Assembly: GCF_029581395.1 (NCBI RefSeq)
Contig: NZ_CP121113.1
Span: 1,112,001-1,176,000 of the forward strand
Direction: 5' to 3'
DNA length: 64,000 bases
From: Roseinatronobacter sp. S2
GTDB lineage: Bacteria > Pseudomonadota > Alphaproteobacteria > Rhodobacterales > Rhodobacteraceae
Numbering within the stretch: the stretch's first letter is position 1; each line of letters starts with the position of its first letter. The translations under genes and the position numbers were made by a program. This document shows, one piece after another, positions 1-8,448 of this stretch. Below the pieces are notes generated by a model, which saw nothing but the letters and a program-made list of their open reading frames with translations, had not been told where the DNA came from and made no database searches.

Positions 1-1139
1 TTGCCCGCCCCAGAAGGTCCAACAATTGCAAGAGTCTGCCCTTCCGGGATAGCGAGGGTGACATGGTGCAGGATGATTTTATCATCTTGCGAAAGACACA
101 CATCCTGCAGCGCCAGCCCGTTTCCATCCGGTATGTCGACGGGGGAAAGCAACGGCAGCGGCGGGATGCGCCGGAGTTCGGCCATCCGCGCCGTTGCGGC
201 CTTCATCCGCCAGGTGAAATTTCCAGCCGTGAAAATCAGGCGCAGAACCGAAGCGTTCAGTCCCAGCCCAAGCAGCAGAAACAGGATCAGATCATGGGCC
301 GTGACCGCACCGCTCAGGAAAAGCGCAGCACCTATGGGAAGCAGTACCAGCACATTGCCGCGCATCCCTGTGTAAAGAAGGCTCATCTGGCCCAAGGATG
401 CGGTTCCGGCGCGGTATCCGGTGTCACGCACCGAAGCTACCGCATCCGCGAGGGCTGTAAAACTGCGGGCGTCACCGATGAATGCCCGTATCACGGCCAT
501 GCCACTGATCAACTGACGGGTGGCTTCGCGTAGCTTCGACAATGCGCCATACCAGTGGCCATAATCGTCGCGCGTCGCGCGAATTGTCATCGGATACAGC
601 CAAAGAAGCGCCGGGAACAGTGCGACCGCCGCCAGCGCAAGCCTCCAGTCAACCAGCGCGAGTGCGGCGAAGGTCAGACAAGGCAGGGCAAGGCCCTGTG
701 CCAGATCAGGAACAGCGTGCGCGATGGAATCTTCAATCTGGTCGATATCTTCGATCACAAGCTGGCGCAGATCAGCAGTCCCCCGGCTTTCGAACACTGC
801 CAGTGGAAGGGTTCCGATGCGGTCCACCATCTCACCACGCAGGCGCAGCAGCACTGCGAAGGCCGCCTTGTGGGAAATCGCCGTAGAGGCCGACAGTAAA
901 AGCGATTTCGTGACCAGCGCGGCAGTGGCCATCAAGCTGACTTGCCAGACCTGCGCGGCAGATGCCGGTGCGGCAAGTGCCTCGCCTGCAAGCCACCAGA
1001 TCGCAAGAAATGGACCGAGTCCCGCTGCCGCGCCCAACACCGCCAGTATACTTGAAAAGACAAGCCAGAGGCGCGCACTACTGATCAGATCCACCATGTC
1101 TGGGGCCCTTTTCGCCGTTGTGATTCTGAAATCCGCCAT
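1..1139 (-). CDS. ABC exporter, fused permease/ATP-binding protein (3' end outside window)
   Basis: Reading the minus strand from the ATG at 1139 gives an uninterrupted frame of 379 codons running off the left edge. It starts with a hydrophobic transmembrane domain of several helices (residues about 20-300) and reaches a Walker A start (GPSGAG, residues 374-379) exactly at the window end, so the nucleotide-binding domain lies mostly outside. This is the TMD-NBD half-transporter arrangement of type IV exporters. The loop VIRAFIGDARSF resembles the equivalent loop of siderophore half-transporters of the YbtP/YbtQ/IrtB kind. A piece of a siderophore-interacting protein lies just upstream, which agrees with an iron-siderophore role, but substrate is inference. 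AGG lies 7 bases before the chosen ATG. Confidence 0.85.
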   Translation of the reverse strand, partial: MADFRITTAKRAPDMVDLISSARLWLVFSSILAVLGAAAGLGPFLAIWWLAGEALAAPASAAQVWQVSLMATAALVTKSLLLSASTAISHKAAFAVLLRLRGEMVDRIGTLPLAVFESRGTADLRQLVIEDIDQIEDSIAHAVPDLAQGLALPCLTFAALALVDWRLALAAVALFPALLWLYPMTIRATRDDYGHWYGALSKLREATRQLISGMAVIRAFIGDARSFTALADAVASVRDTGYRAGTASLGQMSLLYTGMRGNVLVLLPIGAALFLSGAVTAHDLILFLLLGLGLNASVLRLIFTAGNFTWRMKAATARMAELRRIPPLPLLSPVDIPDGNGLALQDVCLSQDDKIILHHVTLAIPEGQTLAIVGPSGAG

Positions 1140-1279
1140 GCCAGTGCCTGCCAAACTCGGCTTTCGCGCGCCGGTATCCGTGTTTCGGCAGATCAAATGC
1201 CTGAATACCGCGCCAGGACGGCAGACATTGGGTTTGGGCGCCATCTGCGATACGACGAGCAAGCGGAACGGCAGGATGT

Positions 1280-1440
1280 CCCTACGGGGAGCACCTGATC
1301 TGGCGGGGCCAGTGCGCGACAGTGTCGCGGATATCTTCTGTGCGCTGAGAGTTTTGTAGGATGCGTGGTTGCGGGGCTTCTAACCAGGGCTTGAGCGCGG
1401 CGATGATCGGGGCCGAATTTTCGCTCCGGGCGGCGCGGCG
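1280..1440 (-). pseudogene. IS66-family transposase remnant
   Basis: A short minus-strand frame contains SAPIIAALKPWLEA followed about 10 residues later by a degraded RTEDIRDTVAHW. This matches the conserved stretch of IS66 TnpC (R.R.S.P....L..WL......L..S.L..AIRY....W). A stop follows soon after and no catalytic DDE segment is visible, so it is a dead fragment of about 50 codons. It separates the siderophore-interacting protein fragment from the ABC exporter and may mark the event that broke this locus. Confidence 0.55.
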
Positions 1441-1478
1441 CACAGCCGCGTCTTTGCCGCGCACGGTCGGCGGGCCAG

Positions 1479-1832
1479 TCATTCCGGCAGGTATGCTGCC
1501 CCACCAACTTCTATAATCTGTTCCTCACTGAGTGATCGGTGCCAGTGCGAATAGAGTACCTGCTGCTCGCGCGGTAACCGTATGTCCTTTCGTAAAATCC
1601 GATGGATTTCACGAAACGCCTTGTGCTCGCAACCACCCCAGAAGAACACTTTTTCAAGGTTAATTGGCCATTCCACTGGTCGGATTGCAGGGGCGGGGCA
1701 GGGCAGTCCAGAAGCGCGGTCGTCCCACCGATCAGGGTGCTCGTTTGAAATCAATCTCCGCCCTGTGCGAGGATAAGGATGATCTAAAAACTTCGGGGGA
1801 AGCCATGTTGATACAAGGTAGTCCATTGACAA
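1479..1832 (-). pseudogene. Siderophore-interacting protein, C-terminal fragment
   Basis: The frame encodes 117 residues. Its last half carries a pattern typical of the C-terminal NAD(P)H-binding part of siderophore-interacting proteins (ViuB/YqjH family): VFFWGGCEHKAFREIHRILRKD, then REQQVLYSHWHRSLSEEQ (each quoted in part). Full-length members have about 250 residues with an N-terminal FAD-binding barrel, which is absent, so this is a 5'-truncated gene. These enzymes reduce ferric siderophores in the cytoplasm. The position upstream of an ABC half-transporter in the same orientation recalls IrtA-type gene order. The first 55 residues look unlike the family and may be foreign sequence. Family assignment is by motif recognition only. 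Confidence 0.5.
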
Positions 1833-1868
1833 CTCGATAGCCCATCGATGACAGGATCGTCCGCATCC

Positions 1869-2381
1869 TCAGGCGAAGAACCGTATTCCACCGATGGCAA
1901 TGTCAGCAGCAAAACTCCGGCCGATGGCCACGATGCCGATCCGGCGCAGACGCGACAGATCGAGCGGCGCATCGATCCTGTGTGCGGTGAAATCGGTGAA
2001 GGGCAGGCGGATGGTGCGCCACTCTGGCACAGTGCAGAAACTGGTGCGGTAGGATTGCCATGGCCGCACTATATCGGCTGTGCGCAAATGCAGGTTATAC
2101 GCCTCACTATTGCCGGTGACGTCCAGTTCCAACCCTGACCACTGGCTGGCGTCGATCGCGCCGCCGTGCGGGCCAAGGTCGAGGGCGATCTGGACAAACC
2201 CACCATTATTCTCAAGGCTCACGTTGCCTTGCATCCGCAGGGCAGGGCGGCCGCGCACCTCCTCGCGAGTCATCGTGCCTTGCGACATACCGCCCATCAC
2301 GCGGTCGGAAATCACCTCCCATACGGCCCCGTTTGCGGCGCTAGGGTGGGGGGCGGTTAGATCATCGATAAGGGCATTCAT
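1869..2381 (-). CDS. CIA30-family protein
   Basis: A protein of 170 residues with the CIA30 / NADH:ubiquinone oxidoreductase intermediate-associated protein 30 fold pattern: an opening WEVISDRVMGGMSQG, the SLENNGGFVQIALDL strand pair, and a closing IGIVAIGR...IGGIRFF segment. Bacterial members are soluble beta-sandwich proteins of unknown role, often of about 160-190 residues, so the length is normal. The frame is open further upstream to 2483, but the family start (VWEVISDR near residue 20) fits the ATG at 2381 best. No clear Shine-Dalgarno is visible. It is transcribed away from the ROK-tct operon and appears to stand alone. Confidence 0.8.
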   Translation of the reverse strand: MNALIDDLTAPHPSAANGAVWEVISDRVMGGMSQGTMTREEVRGRPALRMQGNVSLENNGGFVQIALDLGPHGGAIDASQWSGLELDVTGNSEAYNLHLRTADIVRPWQSYRTSFCTVPEWRTIRLPFTDFTAHRIDAPLDLSRLRRIGIVAIGRSFAADIAIGGIRFFA

Positions 2382-2853
2382 GATTGTCACGGCGGGGGTG
2401 TCCTTCTCGGATGCGATTGTCCCGTTTGGTCTTAGGGGGCAGGTTTGTAGTTGGCTGAGGGTCATCCCTATAGGGTTTATCAACAGCTCAAATCCAGCGT
2501 TTATCCTGATCTCAGGCAGGGTGTTCCTTGGTTGGCGGGGCGTTTTATGACGTTCCTTGCAGCGTCGAGTGCCCGTGTTCGTAACGAAATACCAGGGGAG
2601 TCACCTGCGTTTCTTAAGAGTCTTGATGCTCGAATACCATCGGCATCGCATGCGCGCGGATCACTGGTGAGCGGCGATTTGCCATTTTGCCTTTTATCAT
2701 TATCATCAACCTTACTTTAGTTGATGGTCTCCGCCAAACTCGGTGTGGTTTCGTGGCGTCCTGACCTTGGCGGGCTGCGCCGGTTCTTGTAACGACAATC
2801 GGGCGGGCCCTCCTACATTGTTGGGGAACCGCTACGTGACAATCGGAGCCTGT
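2382..2853. other. Intergenic region before the ROK regulator
   Basis: About 470 bases between the divergently transcribed CIA30 gene and the ROK regulator. Frames on both strands look like non-coding shadows. It probably holds both promoters, but I cannot pick out convincing -35/-10 pairs. Confidence 0.5.
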
Positions 2854-3966
2854 ATGCAGTTTCTTCCCAATTCGACCCAGCGTATGATTCTGGAATGTAT
2901 CCGCGATGGCGGCGCAGTGGCTCGCAGTGAAATCGCAGGATTGACCGGGATCAACCCCGGCGCGCTCAGCCGGTTGATGCGTGACCTGATCAACGCTGGT
3001 CTGGTACATGAGGGCAAGCGCATTCGAGCCGGGCGCGGCCAGCCGCCCCTACCGTTGTCCCTGAACCCTAACGCGGCGTGGTCCGTGGGGCTGTCATTTT
3101 CACTGCACGAGATAGAGGTGGTGGGTATCGATTTTGCGGGCACCTGCATCGCTGAACGGGTCGTTCCCCTTCCCGATGGCGATGCCGAGGTGATTTTGGC
3201 TGAATGCTCGCGGCTGATTGATGAGCTGGTAGCATCAGCGCCACAGGGAACGCGACGCCCCCTGGGTCTTGGGGTGGCGCTTCCTGGATATTTCCACCGC
3301 GCGAGCCCGCCGCAGGTGGAAACCTTTGCCGCCCTGTCAGCGCTGTCGGGGCTGGATTTGTCGGGACTGTCGGACCATTTCGGACTGCCCACTTGGATCG
3401 AGAATAACAGTACTGCTGCAGCTTTAGCAGAATTCTATCGTAGGCCGGACCGGCAGGCAGGAACGCTGGGCCTGATCAATGTCGGATATGGCTTTAGCGC
3501 AGGGTTCATCGTGGGGGGGCGGCTGTACCGGGGCCGGGTGGGGAATGCTGGGGAGATCGGTCGGATGTACCCGCGCGGTACGCCCCGCCCCTCGGTTTTG
3601 GATCTCTGCAATACGCTGGCGGCGGCAGGGCATCCGGTTACATCCACCCGCGCGCTGGCCGATCTGTGCGCAGACCCACCCATCGCGCTGCGTGATTGGT
3701 TGCGCCGTGCCGGGCGGCAGTTGGCTCATGCGATGAACATGATAGATCTGATCGTCGCACCAGACGAACTTGTGCTGGGTGGGCAGATCCCGGCGATTTT
3801 GGCGCAACTGTTGTTTGCCGAAGTGGCCACCGCGCAAATGGACCGCCGCGACCACCGCATTCGTGTGTCGGAACTGGGCCCGTTGGCTGCGGCCATGGGC
3901 GCAGCTTTTCTGCCGCTTTATCATGGCTTTGCACCCCGGTTTGGCACTGTGTCAGGGCCGGAGTAG
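2854..3966 (+). CDS. ROK-family transcriptional regulator
   Basis: A 370-residue protein with an N-terminal winged helix-turn-helix (residues about 8-65, including GAVARSEIAGLTGINPGALS) followed by a ROK sugar-binding/kinase-like domain. The start is set by GGAG five bases before the ATG; longer frames lack this. The usual ROK zinc motif (CxCGxxGC) after the GEIG segment is missing: GEIGRMYPRGTPRP is followed directly by helices. It therefore belongs to the non-zinc subset and may not bind a classical sugar ligand. It lies 173 bases upstream of tctC in the same direction and is the obvious candidate regulator of the tct operon. Confidence 0.85.
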   Translation: MQFLPNSTQRMILECIRDGGAVARSEIAGLTGINPGALSRLMRDLINAGLVHEGKRIRAGRGQPPLPLSLNPNAAWSVGLSFSLHEIEVVGIDFAGTCIAERVVPLPDGDAEVILAECSRLIDELVASAPQGTRRPLGLGVALPGYFHRASPPQVETFAALSALSGLDLSGLSDHFGLPTWIENNSTAAALAEFYRRPDRQAGTLGLINVGYGFSAGFIVGGRLYRGRVGNAGEIGRMYPRGTPRPSVLDLCNTLAAAGHPVTSTRALADLCADPPIALRDWLRRAGRQLAHAMNMIDLIVAPDELVLGGQIPAILAQLLFAEVATAQMDRRDHRIRVSELGPLAAAMGAAFLPLYHGFAPRFGTVSGPE

Positions 3967-4139
3967 CGCACGGCCCGTCGCCATTCAGATTGGTCGGTGT
4001 GGCATGGCCGTCTTTGGACGGGCAAAAAAACACTAAGTAGATATTAAATTGACTTTTGCAATTTATTTATGAGATTGTCATTTTTGTGTCAAACAGCGCC
4101 GTTAGTTCAAGGTCATTCACCCAGTCCAAGGAGACCAAG

Positions 4140-5108
4140 ATGAAATATCTTTACACCCTCGCGCCGACCTTGATGCTTGCCGCCGCAAGTCTACCCGCAC
4201 AGGCGCAGGAATGGCCCAATGAAGAGCTGGTCATGACCGTTGTCGTACCCTATGCGGCAGGCGGCGGCACGGATTCCGCTGTGCGCCCCCTGATCGAAGA
4301 ACTGCGCAACCACTTGGCCGTGCGCATCCAGATCAGCAACATCGGCGGTGCGGGTAGTGCTGCGGGCACGAATGAACTGCTGAACATGCCCGCCGACGGA
4401 TATACCGTGCTGGTATCGGGGACGCACACAATTGCGGCCACCATGCAGGGCCTGACCGATGGGTATCACGAACTGGATCAGATCGTCGCGTTGAACTGGG
4501 ACCCGTTCATTGTGGCTGTGTTGGCCGACAGCGAGATCGAGACGATGGCAGATCTGATCGATGCCGCACAAGCCGCACCCGGCACGATTTGTCTGGGTAA
4601 TGCGGGCATGGGCGGCGCGACAGGCGTTGCCTCGATCGCCATCGACCTTGCGTTTGATGGAATCTTTAATGTGACGCCCTTTGACGGCGGCCAGAACCTG
4701 CGCACGGATGTGCTGGGCGGGCGCTGCGATGCAGGGATCTTCTCGCAATCCGAAATTCTGACCAATGCCGACGACTTCCGCCCACTGGTCATCCTGACCG
4801 AAGAACGCAGTCAGCTTGATGACCTGGCCGATGTACCAAACCTGGTTGAGGCCGGATTTGACGCGCTCGAGGTTCCCGGCGGATCGTTCCGGTCAATCGC
4901 GGTGCGTCAAGGCACGCCCGATGTCGCGCGCGAGGCTATTGCCACAGCCTTTGCCGCCGCCTACGACTCTGCCACCTATCAGGCCTTCATGGCCGATCAG
5001 GGCATCATTTCTACCTTTTCTACGCTGGGTGATGCACAGGCATATTTCGATGATCTGGTGACCGGATACGAACCGATTGTGCGCGCTTCGGGCCTGTACG
5101 CGGAATGA
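4140..5108 (+). CDS. tctC: Tripartite tricarboxylate transporter substrate-binding protein (Bug/TctC family)
   Basis: A 322-residue periplasmic binding protein. It has a Sec signal peptide ending at AQAQ (residues about 1-22), then the Bug-family opening VVPYAAGGGTDSAVRPL and later LGNAGMGGATGVASI, the loop that binds carboxylates in this family. AAGGAG lies 6 bases before the ATG. It is the first gene of a five-gene operon with the two membrane components directly behind it. Bug proteins bind tri- and dicarboxylates and some aromatic or amide compounds; the substrate here cannot be read from sequence. The neighbouring phosphoester hydrolases suggest it might be an unusual one. Confidence 0.92.
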   Translation: MKYLYTLAPTLMLAAASLPAQAQEWPNEELVMTVVVPYAAGGGTDSAVRPLIEELRNHLAVRIQISNIGGAGSAAGTNELLNMPADGYTVLVSGTHTIAATMQGLTDGYHELDQIVALNWDPFIVAVLADSEIETMADLIDAAQAAPGTICLGNAGMGGATGVASIAIDLAFDGIFNVTPFDGGQNLRTDVLGGRCDAGIFSQSEILTNADDFRPLVILTEERSQLDDLADVPNLVEAGFDALEVPGGSFRSIAVRQGTPDVAREAIATAFAAAYDSATYQAFMADQGIISTFSTLGDAQAYFDDLVTGYEPIVRASGLYAE

Positions 5109-5194
5109 CTGTGGGCCGCTGATGGCTCCGCCTGAAACGACAAGGCGCAGTGCCGGTGGGCTTGCCCCCCGGCACCCGCTGCAGGGAGTATGCG

Positions 5195-5881
5195 ATGCGT
5201 CATAATCTTGCCCTTTGGGTCCCGCTGGGCCTGATCGGCTTTGCGCTGGTCTGGCTAGGCTATGCTTGGTCCCTGCCGTCCGAAGGGATGATAGGTGACC
5301 GTTTCGGCTATGATCCAGGCAGCCGGTTCTTGCCGGTCGCCGCGGGGATTGTGCTTGCTGCGGCTTTGCTGGGCGACCTGCTGCGTCGCTGGCCATTGAT
5401 GCCAGCGCCGGTTCAAACTGGTCCGGTGTTGGCGCATGTGGTCGCCCTGATTGTCTATCTGATCGCGTTTCGCCCGCTGGGCTTTGTGCTTAGTACGGCG
5501 TTCGTGCTGTTCGGGTTAATTGCGCTGAATCAGCGTCACATGGGCCAGCCTTTTCGGCTGTGGCCTTTTGTGTGTGCCATGGCGGCAGTCGCGGTGGGAT
5601 CGGTTGCGATGTTCACTGCTGTACGCTGGGTGATCCGCAGCTGTTTTGCCCTGGCGCGGACCCATGACCTGCCCATACTGCGCGAACCGGCAGTGCAGGC
5701 AGGATTGGCAACCGTAGCTGTAGTGATGGCGATGGGAATGATGATTTGGGTCTGCCGACGCTGGCGGCATCTGCAATATGTGGCGGCGGTTCAGGTGGCC
5801 ATCGGCACCACCTTCGCAATTTATCTTTTGTTCCGGCAACTGTTCCTGATCCAGTTGCCCCCAGGCATTCTGAACTGGTGA
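5195..5881 (+). CDS. tctB: Tripartite tricarboxylate transporter small membrane subunit
   Basis: A 228-residue inner membrane protein with an opening loop GDRFGYDPGSRFLP that matches the TctB feature between helices 1 and 2. TctB is usually about 140-180 residues. The excess lies in the C-terminal half, where a helix pair ending near residue 165 is followed by a further pair ending in IQLPPGILNW, the usual TctB terminus. The start is chosen because AGGGAG precedes this ATG by 6 bases. It partners TctA and the TctC binding protein to import carboxylates using a cation gradient. Confidence 0.85.
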   Translation: MRHNLALWVPLGLIGFALVWLGYAWSLPSEGMIGDRFGYDPGSRFLPVAAGIVLAAALLGDLLRRWPLMPAPVQTGPVLAHVVALIVYLIAFRPLGFVLSTAFVLFGLIALNQRHMGQPFRLWPFVCAMAAVAVGSVAMFTAVRWVIRSCFALARTHDLPILREPAVQAGLATVAVVMAMGMMIWVCRRWRHLQYVAAVQVAIGTTFAIYLLFRQLFLIQLPPGILNW

Positions 5882-5893
5882 GGCACGCACGCG

Positions 5894-7393
5894 ATGGATA
5901 ATCTTCTGGCTGGCGTGGCGATGATTGCTACGTTTGAAACCCTGTTCTGGATCGCCCTTGGCAGTATCCTTGGCATTGTGCTGGGTGCGCTGCCGGGGCT
6001 GACGGCCACGATGGGCGTGGCGCTGATGCTGCCGGTCAGCTTTTACCTGCCAACGGCCACAGGCATGGCAATGCTGCTGTCGGTCTATACCGGCGCGGTG
6101 GCGGGCGCGTCGATCCCAGCAATTTTGTTGGGCATTCCGGGGAATCCCAACGCGCTGGCCACTGTGCGAGACGGCCATGCCATGACCCGCGCCGGACAGG
6201 CGGGGCTGGCGCTGGGGTCGGCGGCGGTCGCGTCGCTGGTGGGCGGGCTGTTAAGTTTGATCGTCCTTATCTTGTTCGCGCCCTATCTTGCTGCGGCGAC
6301 GCTGGCCTTTGGCCCGACCGAGAAATTTGCCATTGCGGCGCTTGGTCTGCTGATCATCGCTGCCATGTCCGAAGGCAACCTGCTGCGCGGCATCGCAATG
6401 GGCGCGCTGGGGGTGTGCCTGTCGCTGCTGGGCTCGGACCCGTTCACCAATGCGGCGCGTCTGCCCTTTGCCGACACATTGGCCCGCACGCCGTTTCACA
6501 ACGGGATCGAACTTATCCCTGCACTTATCGGCCTGTTCGGTATTTCGCAGGCGTTGCTGGATCTGGACCGTTTACGCAATACGTCCAGTGCAGGGCCTAT
6601 CCCGCGGATCGGCAATGTCTTTCCGTCATGGTCACGGCTGCGCCGCATGTGGCGGGTATTTCTGGAATCCACCGGCATCGGCACATTGATCGGGGCGATA
6701 CCGGGGGCGGGCGCCAGTGTAGCGGTGTTTCTGGCGCATGAACGGGCGCGCAAGACCACCGGCCCCGTTGATGGCGAACCTGCAGTGGGTGAGGGGCGGG
6801 TTGAGGGTGTCATCGCGCCCGAGGCCGCGAACAATGCCGTCACTGGCGGCGCATTGATCCCGGTTCTGTCGCTGGGTATTCCGGGCGACGCGGTGACGGC
6901 TGTACTGTTGGGCGCGCTGATGATCCAGGGGGTGGTGCCCGGTGCGGCGTTGTTTGCCAATGATATGCCGCTGGTCTATGCGATTTTTCTTGGCATGGGT
7001 GCGGCGCTGATGGCGATGTTTGTATTTCAGTTACTGGGCGTGAGGCTGTTTCCGCTGCTGCTGCGGGTCCCGTTGTCGTTCCTGATCCCCTGTGTTTTGG
7101 TTCTCTCATGTGTTGGCACTTTTGCGGTGGACGGGCAGGCCCCGATCAAGGCGGGGTACAACATGGCAGTAGCGTTGGTGCTTGGGGTCGTGGGCTACGC
7201 GTTGCGTCGCGCGGACTACCCTATTGCGCCGCTGGTTCTGGGGCTGATTCTAGGTCCGATGCTGGAAGACAACTATCGGCTGGCGGTGAAGCTTGCGCAG
7301 GGCGATCATCTGGTCTTTCTGTACAGCCCGATCGTTCTGGGCATGGTTGGGGTGATAGTATTGGCCGCGCTGGCCTCAACGGTGCGGCGATGA
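5894..7393 (+). CDS. tctA: Tripartite tricarboxylate transporter large membrane subunit
   Basis: A 499-residue polytopic membrane protein of normal length for TctA. It carries the two family signatures: an early LGALPGLTATMGVALMLP-type segment (residues about 30-50) and IGAIPGAGASVAVFLA near residue 265, plus a GIPGDAVTAVLLGALMIQG stretch near residue 330 (shown in part). About 10-12 membrane helices are visible. It forms the transport channel with TctB. It starts 12 bases after tctB, and its stop overlaps the ATG of the next gene (ATGA at 7390-7393), which implies translational coupling. Confidence 0.95.
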   Translation: MDNLLAGVAMIATFETLFWIALGSILGIVLGALPGLTATMGVALMLPVSFYLPTATGMAMLLSVYTGAVAGASIPAILLGIPGNPNALATVRDGHAMTRAGQAGLALGSAAVASLVGGLLSLIVLILFAPYLAAATLAFGPTEKFAIAALGLLIIAAMSEGNLLRGIAMGALGVCLSLLGSDPFTNAARLPFADTLARTPFHNGIELIPALIGLFGISQALLDLDRLRNTSSAGPIPRIGNVFPSWSRLRRMWRVFLESTGIGTLIGAIPGAGASVAVFLAHERARKTTGPVDGEPAVGEGRVEGVIAPEAANNAVTGGALIPVLSLGIPGDAVTAVLLGALMIQGVVPGAALFANDMPLVYAIFLGMGAALMAMFVFQLLGVRLFPLLLRVPLSFLIPCVLVLSCVGTFAVDGQAPIKAGYNMAVALVLGVVGYALRRADYPIAPLVLGLILGPMLEDNYRLAVKLAQGDHLVFLYSPIVLGMVGVIVLAALASTVRR

Positions 7394-8448
7394 CGCAGTG
7401 GTACCCTTTGCGCAAAACGCCGCGCCCGCAATCGTCCGAATCGCGGGGGGCAGAACCACAGCTATCACTCGCTCAAATTCCAGTCCCCGCGTTAACACCT
7501 GTGTCGCGTGATTGCCGTGCGCGTCTGGCCGAAACGGCCGCCCCCACCGCACGGCTGCGCTGCGTGGCCGAGGACCGCGTGCCCGCGCTACGCCAGATCG
7601 GGCTGCACCCGTTTCCCGACACTTCCGCGCCGCACGATACGCCCCAGCAGCCTCTTCGTGTGGGGGCGTGGAACGCGCAGCAATGCCATTTCGCGCGCGA
7701 CAGCGCAGCGCTACTGCGCACAGCGGCGCTTGACATAGCCTTACTGACGGAACTGGACATTGGCATGGGCCGTACGGGGCAGCGCGATACGGTGGCCGAG
7801 CTGGCGGCGGCGCAGGGTCATGGTGCGCTTTATACGCCCGAATTTCTGGAACTTCCGAACGCCGCCGAAAACGATCACGGTTGGCACTGTAACGCGATTA
7901 CTGCGCGTTTTGCGCCGCGCGCGGTTGCACTGATCCGCTTGCCGGATCGGGCGGACTGGTTCATTGCACCGCGGCGCGGGCAGCGGCGACTGGGCGGGCG
8001 TGTCGCGTTGGCTGCGCGGTTTGGGCGAGGGGCAGGCGCGCTGGTCGTGTGCGCGGTTCATCTGGAAAGTGATACCGACGGCGCGGGGCGTGCTGCGCAA
8101 CTGGCCTACCTGCTGGAGCATCTGGACCGCTTCGCGGCGGGCGATCCGGTGCTGATTGGGGGGGATCTGAACGCGGGCGCCGGCAACGCGGCGCGCGACA
8201 CCCTGACCGACCCGCTGTTTGCAACAGCACAGCGCGCGGGTTACCACTGGAACGGATTGAACGCGTTGGGACCGACCAGCCGCATCAGTCGCGTAACCAA
8301 CGCCCGGCAACAGAACACCGCGCGGTATGACTGGTTTCTGGGGCGCGGGTTGTACGGCACCGAAGCAACTACACTGGCTGCCACAGACGCGGACGGACAG
8401 GCGATTTCAGATCATGATCTGATTGCAGTGATGGTTCAGCCCGAATGA
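7390..8448 (+). CDS. Endonuclease/exonuclease/phosphatase (EEP) family protein
   Basis: A 352-residue protein with all EEP catalytic landmarks: LRVGAWNAQ (Asn), LLTELD (metal-binding Glu), AVHLES (His), GGDLNAG (Asp/Asn) and the terminal SDHDLI. The family includes AP endonucleases, sphingomyelinases, inositol phosphatases and DNases, all cleaving phosphodiester or phosphomonoester bonds. The first 90 residues are low in structure and show no signal peptide. The ATG overlaps the tctA stop and its own stop overlaps the next start, so it belongs to the transporter operon. A long alternative start inside tctA (7108) was rejected. Substrate unknown. Confidence 0.88.
   Translation: MTQWYPLRKTPRPQSSESRGAEPQLSLAQIPVPALTPVSRDCRARLAETAAPTARLRCVAEDRVPALRQIGLHPFPDTSAPHDTPQQPLRVGAWNAQQCHFARDSAALLRTAALDIALLTELDIGMGRTGQRDTVAELAAAQGHGALYTPEFLELPNAAENDHGWHCNAITARFAPRAVALIRLPDRADWFIAPRRGQRRLGGRVALAARFGRGAGALVVCAVHLESDTDGAGRAAQLAYLLEHLDRFAAGDPVLIGGDLNAGAGNAARDTLTDPLFATAQRAGYHWNGLNALGPTSRISRVTNARQQNTARYDWFLGRGLYGTEATTLAATDADGQAISDHDLIAVMVQPE

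Noticed and set aside
1..1359. Several plus-strand open frames at the left edge
   Set aside because: They are shadows of the intact minus-strand ABC exporter frame, which shows transmembrane helices and a Walker A motif.
4020..4080. TTGACT and AT-rich sequence before tctC as a sigma-70 promoter
   Set aside because: No convincing -10 hexamer at 16-18 bases; left uncalled.
7108..7389. Longer start for the EEP protein inside tctA
   Set aside because: The extra residues are an out-of-frame reading of tctA; the ATG at 7390 overlaps the tctA stop as expected for a coupled gene.
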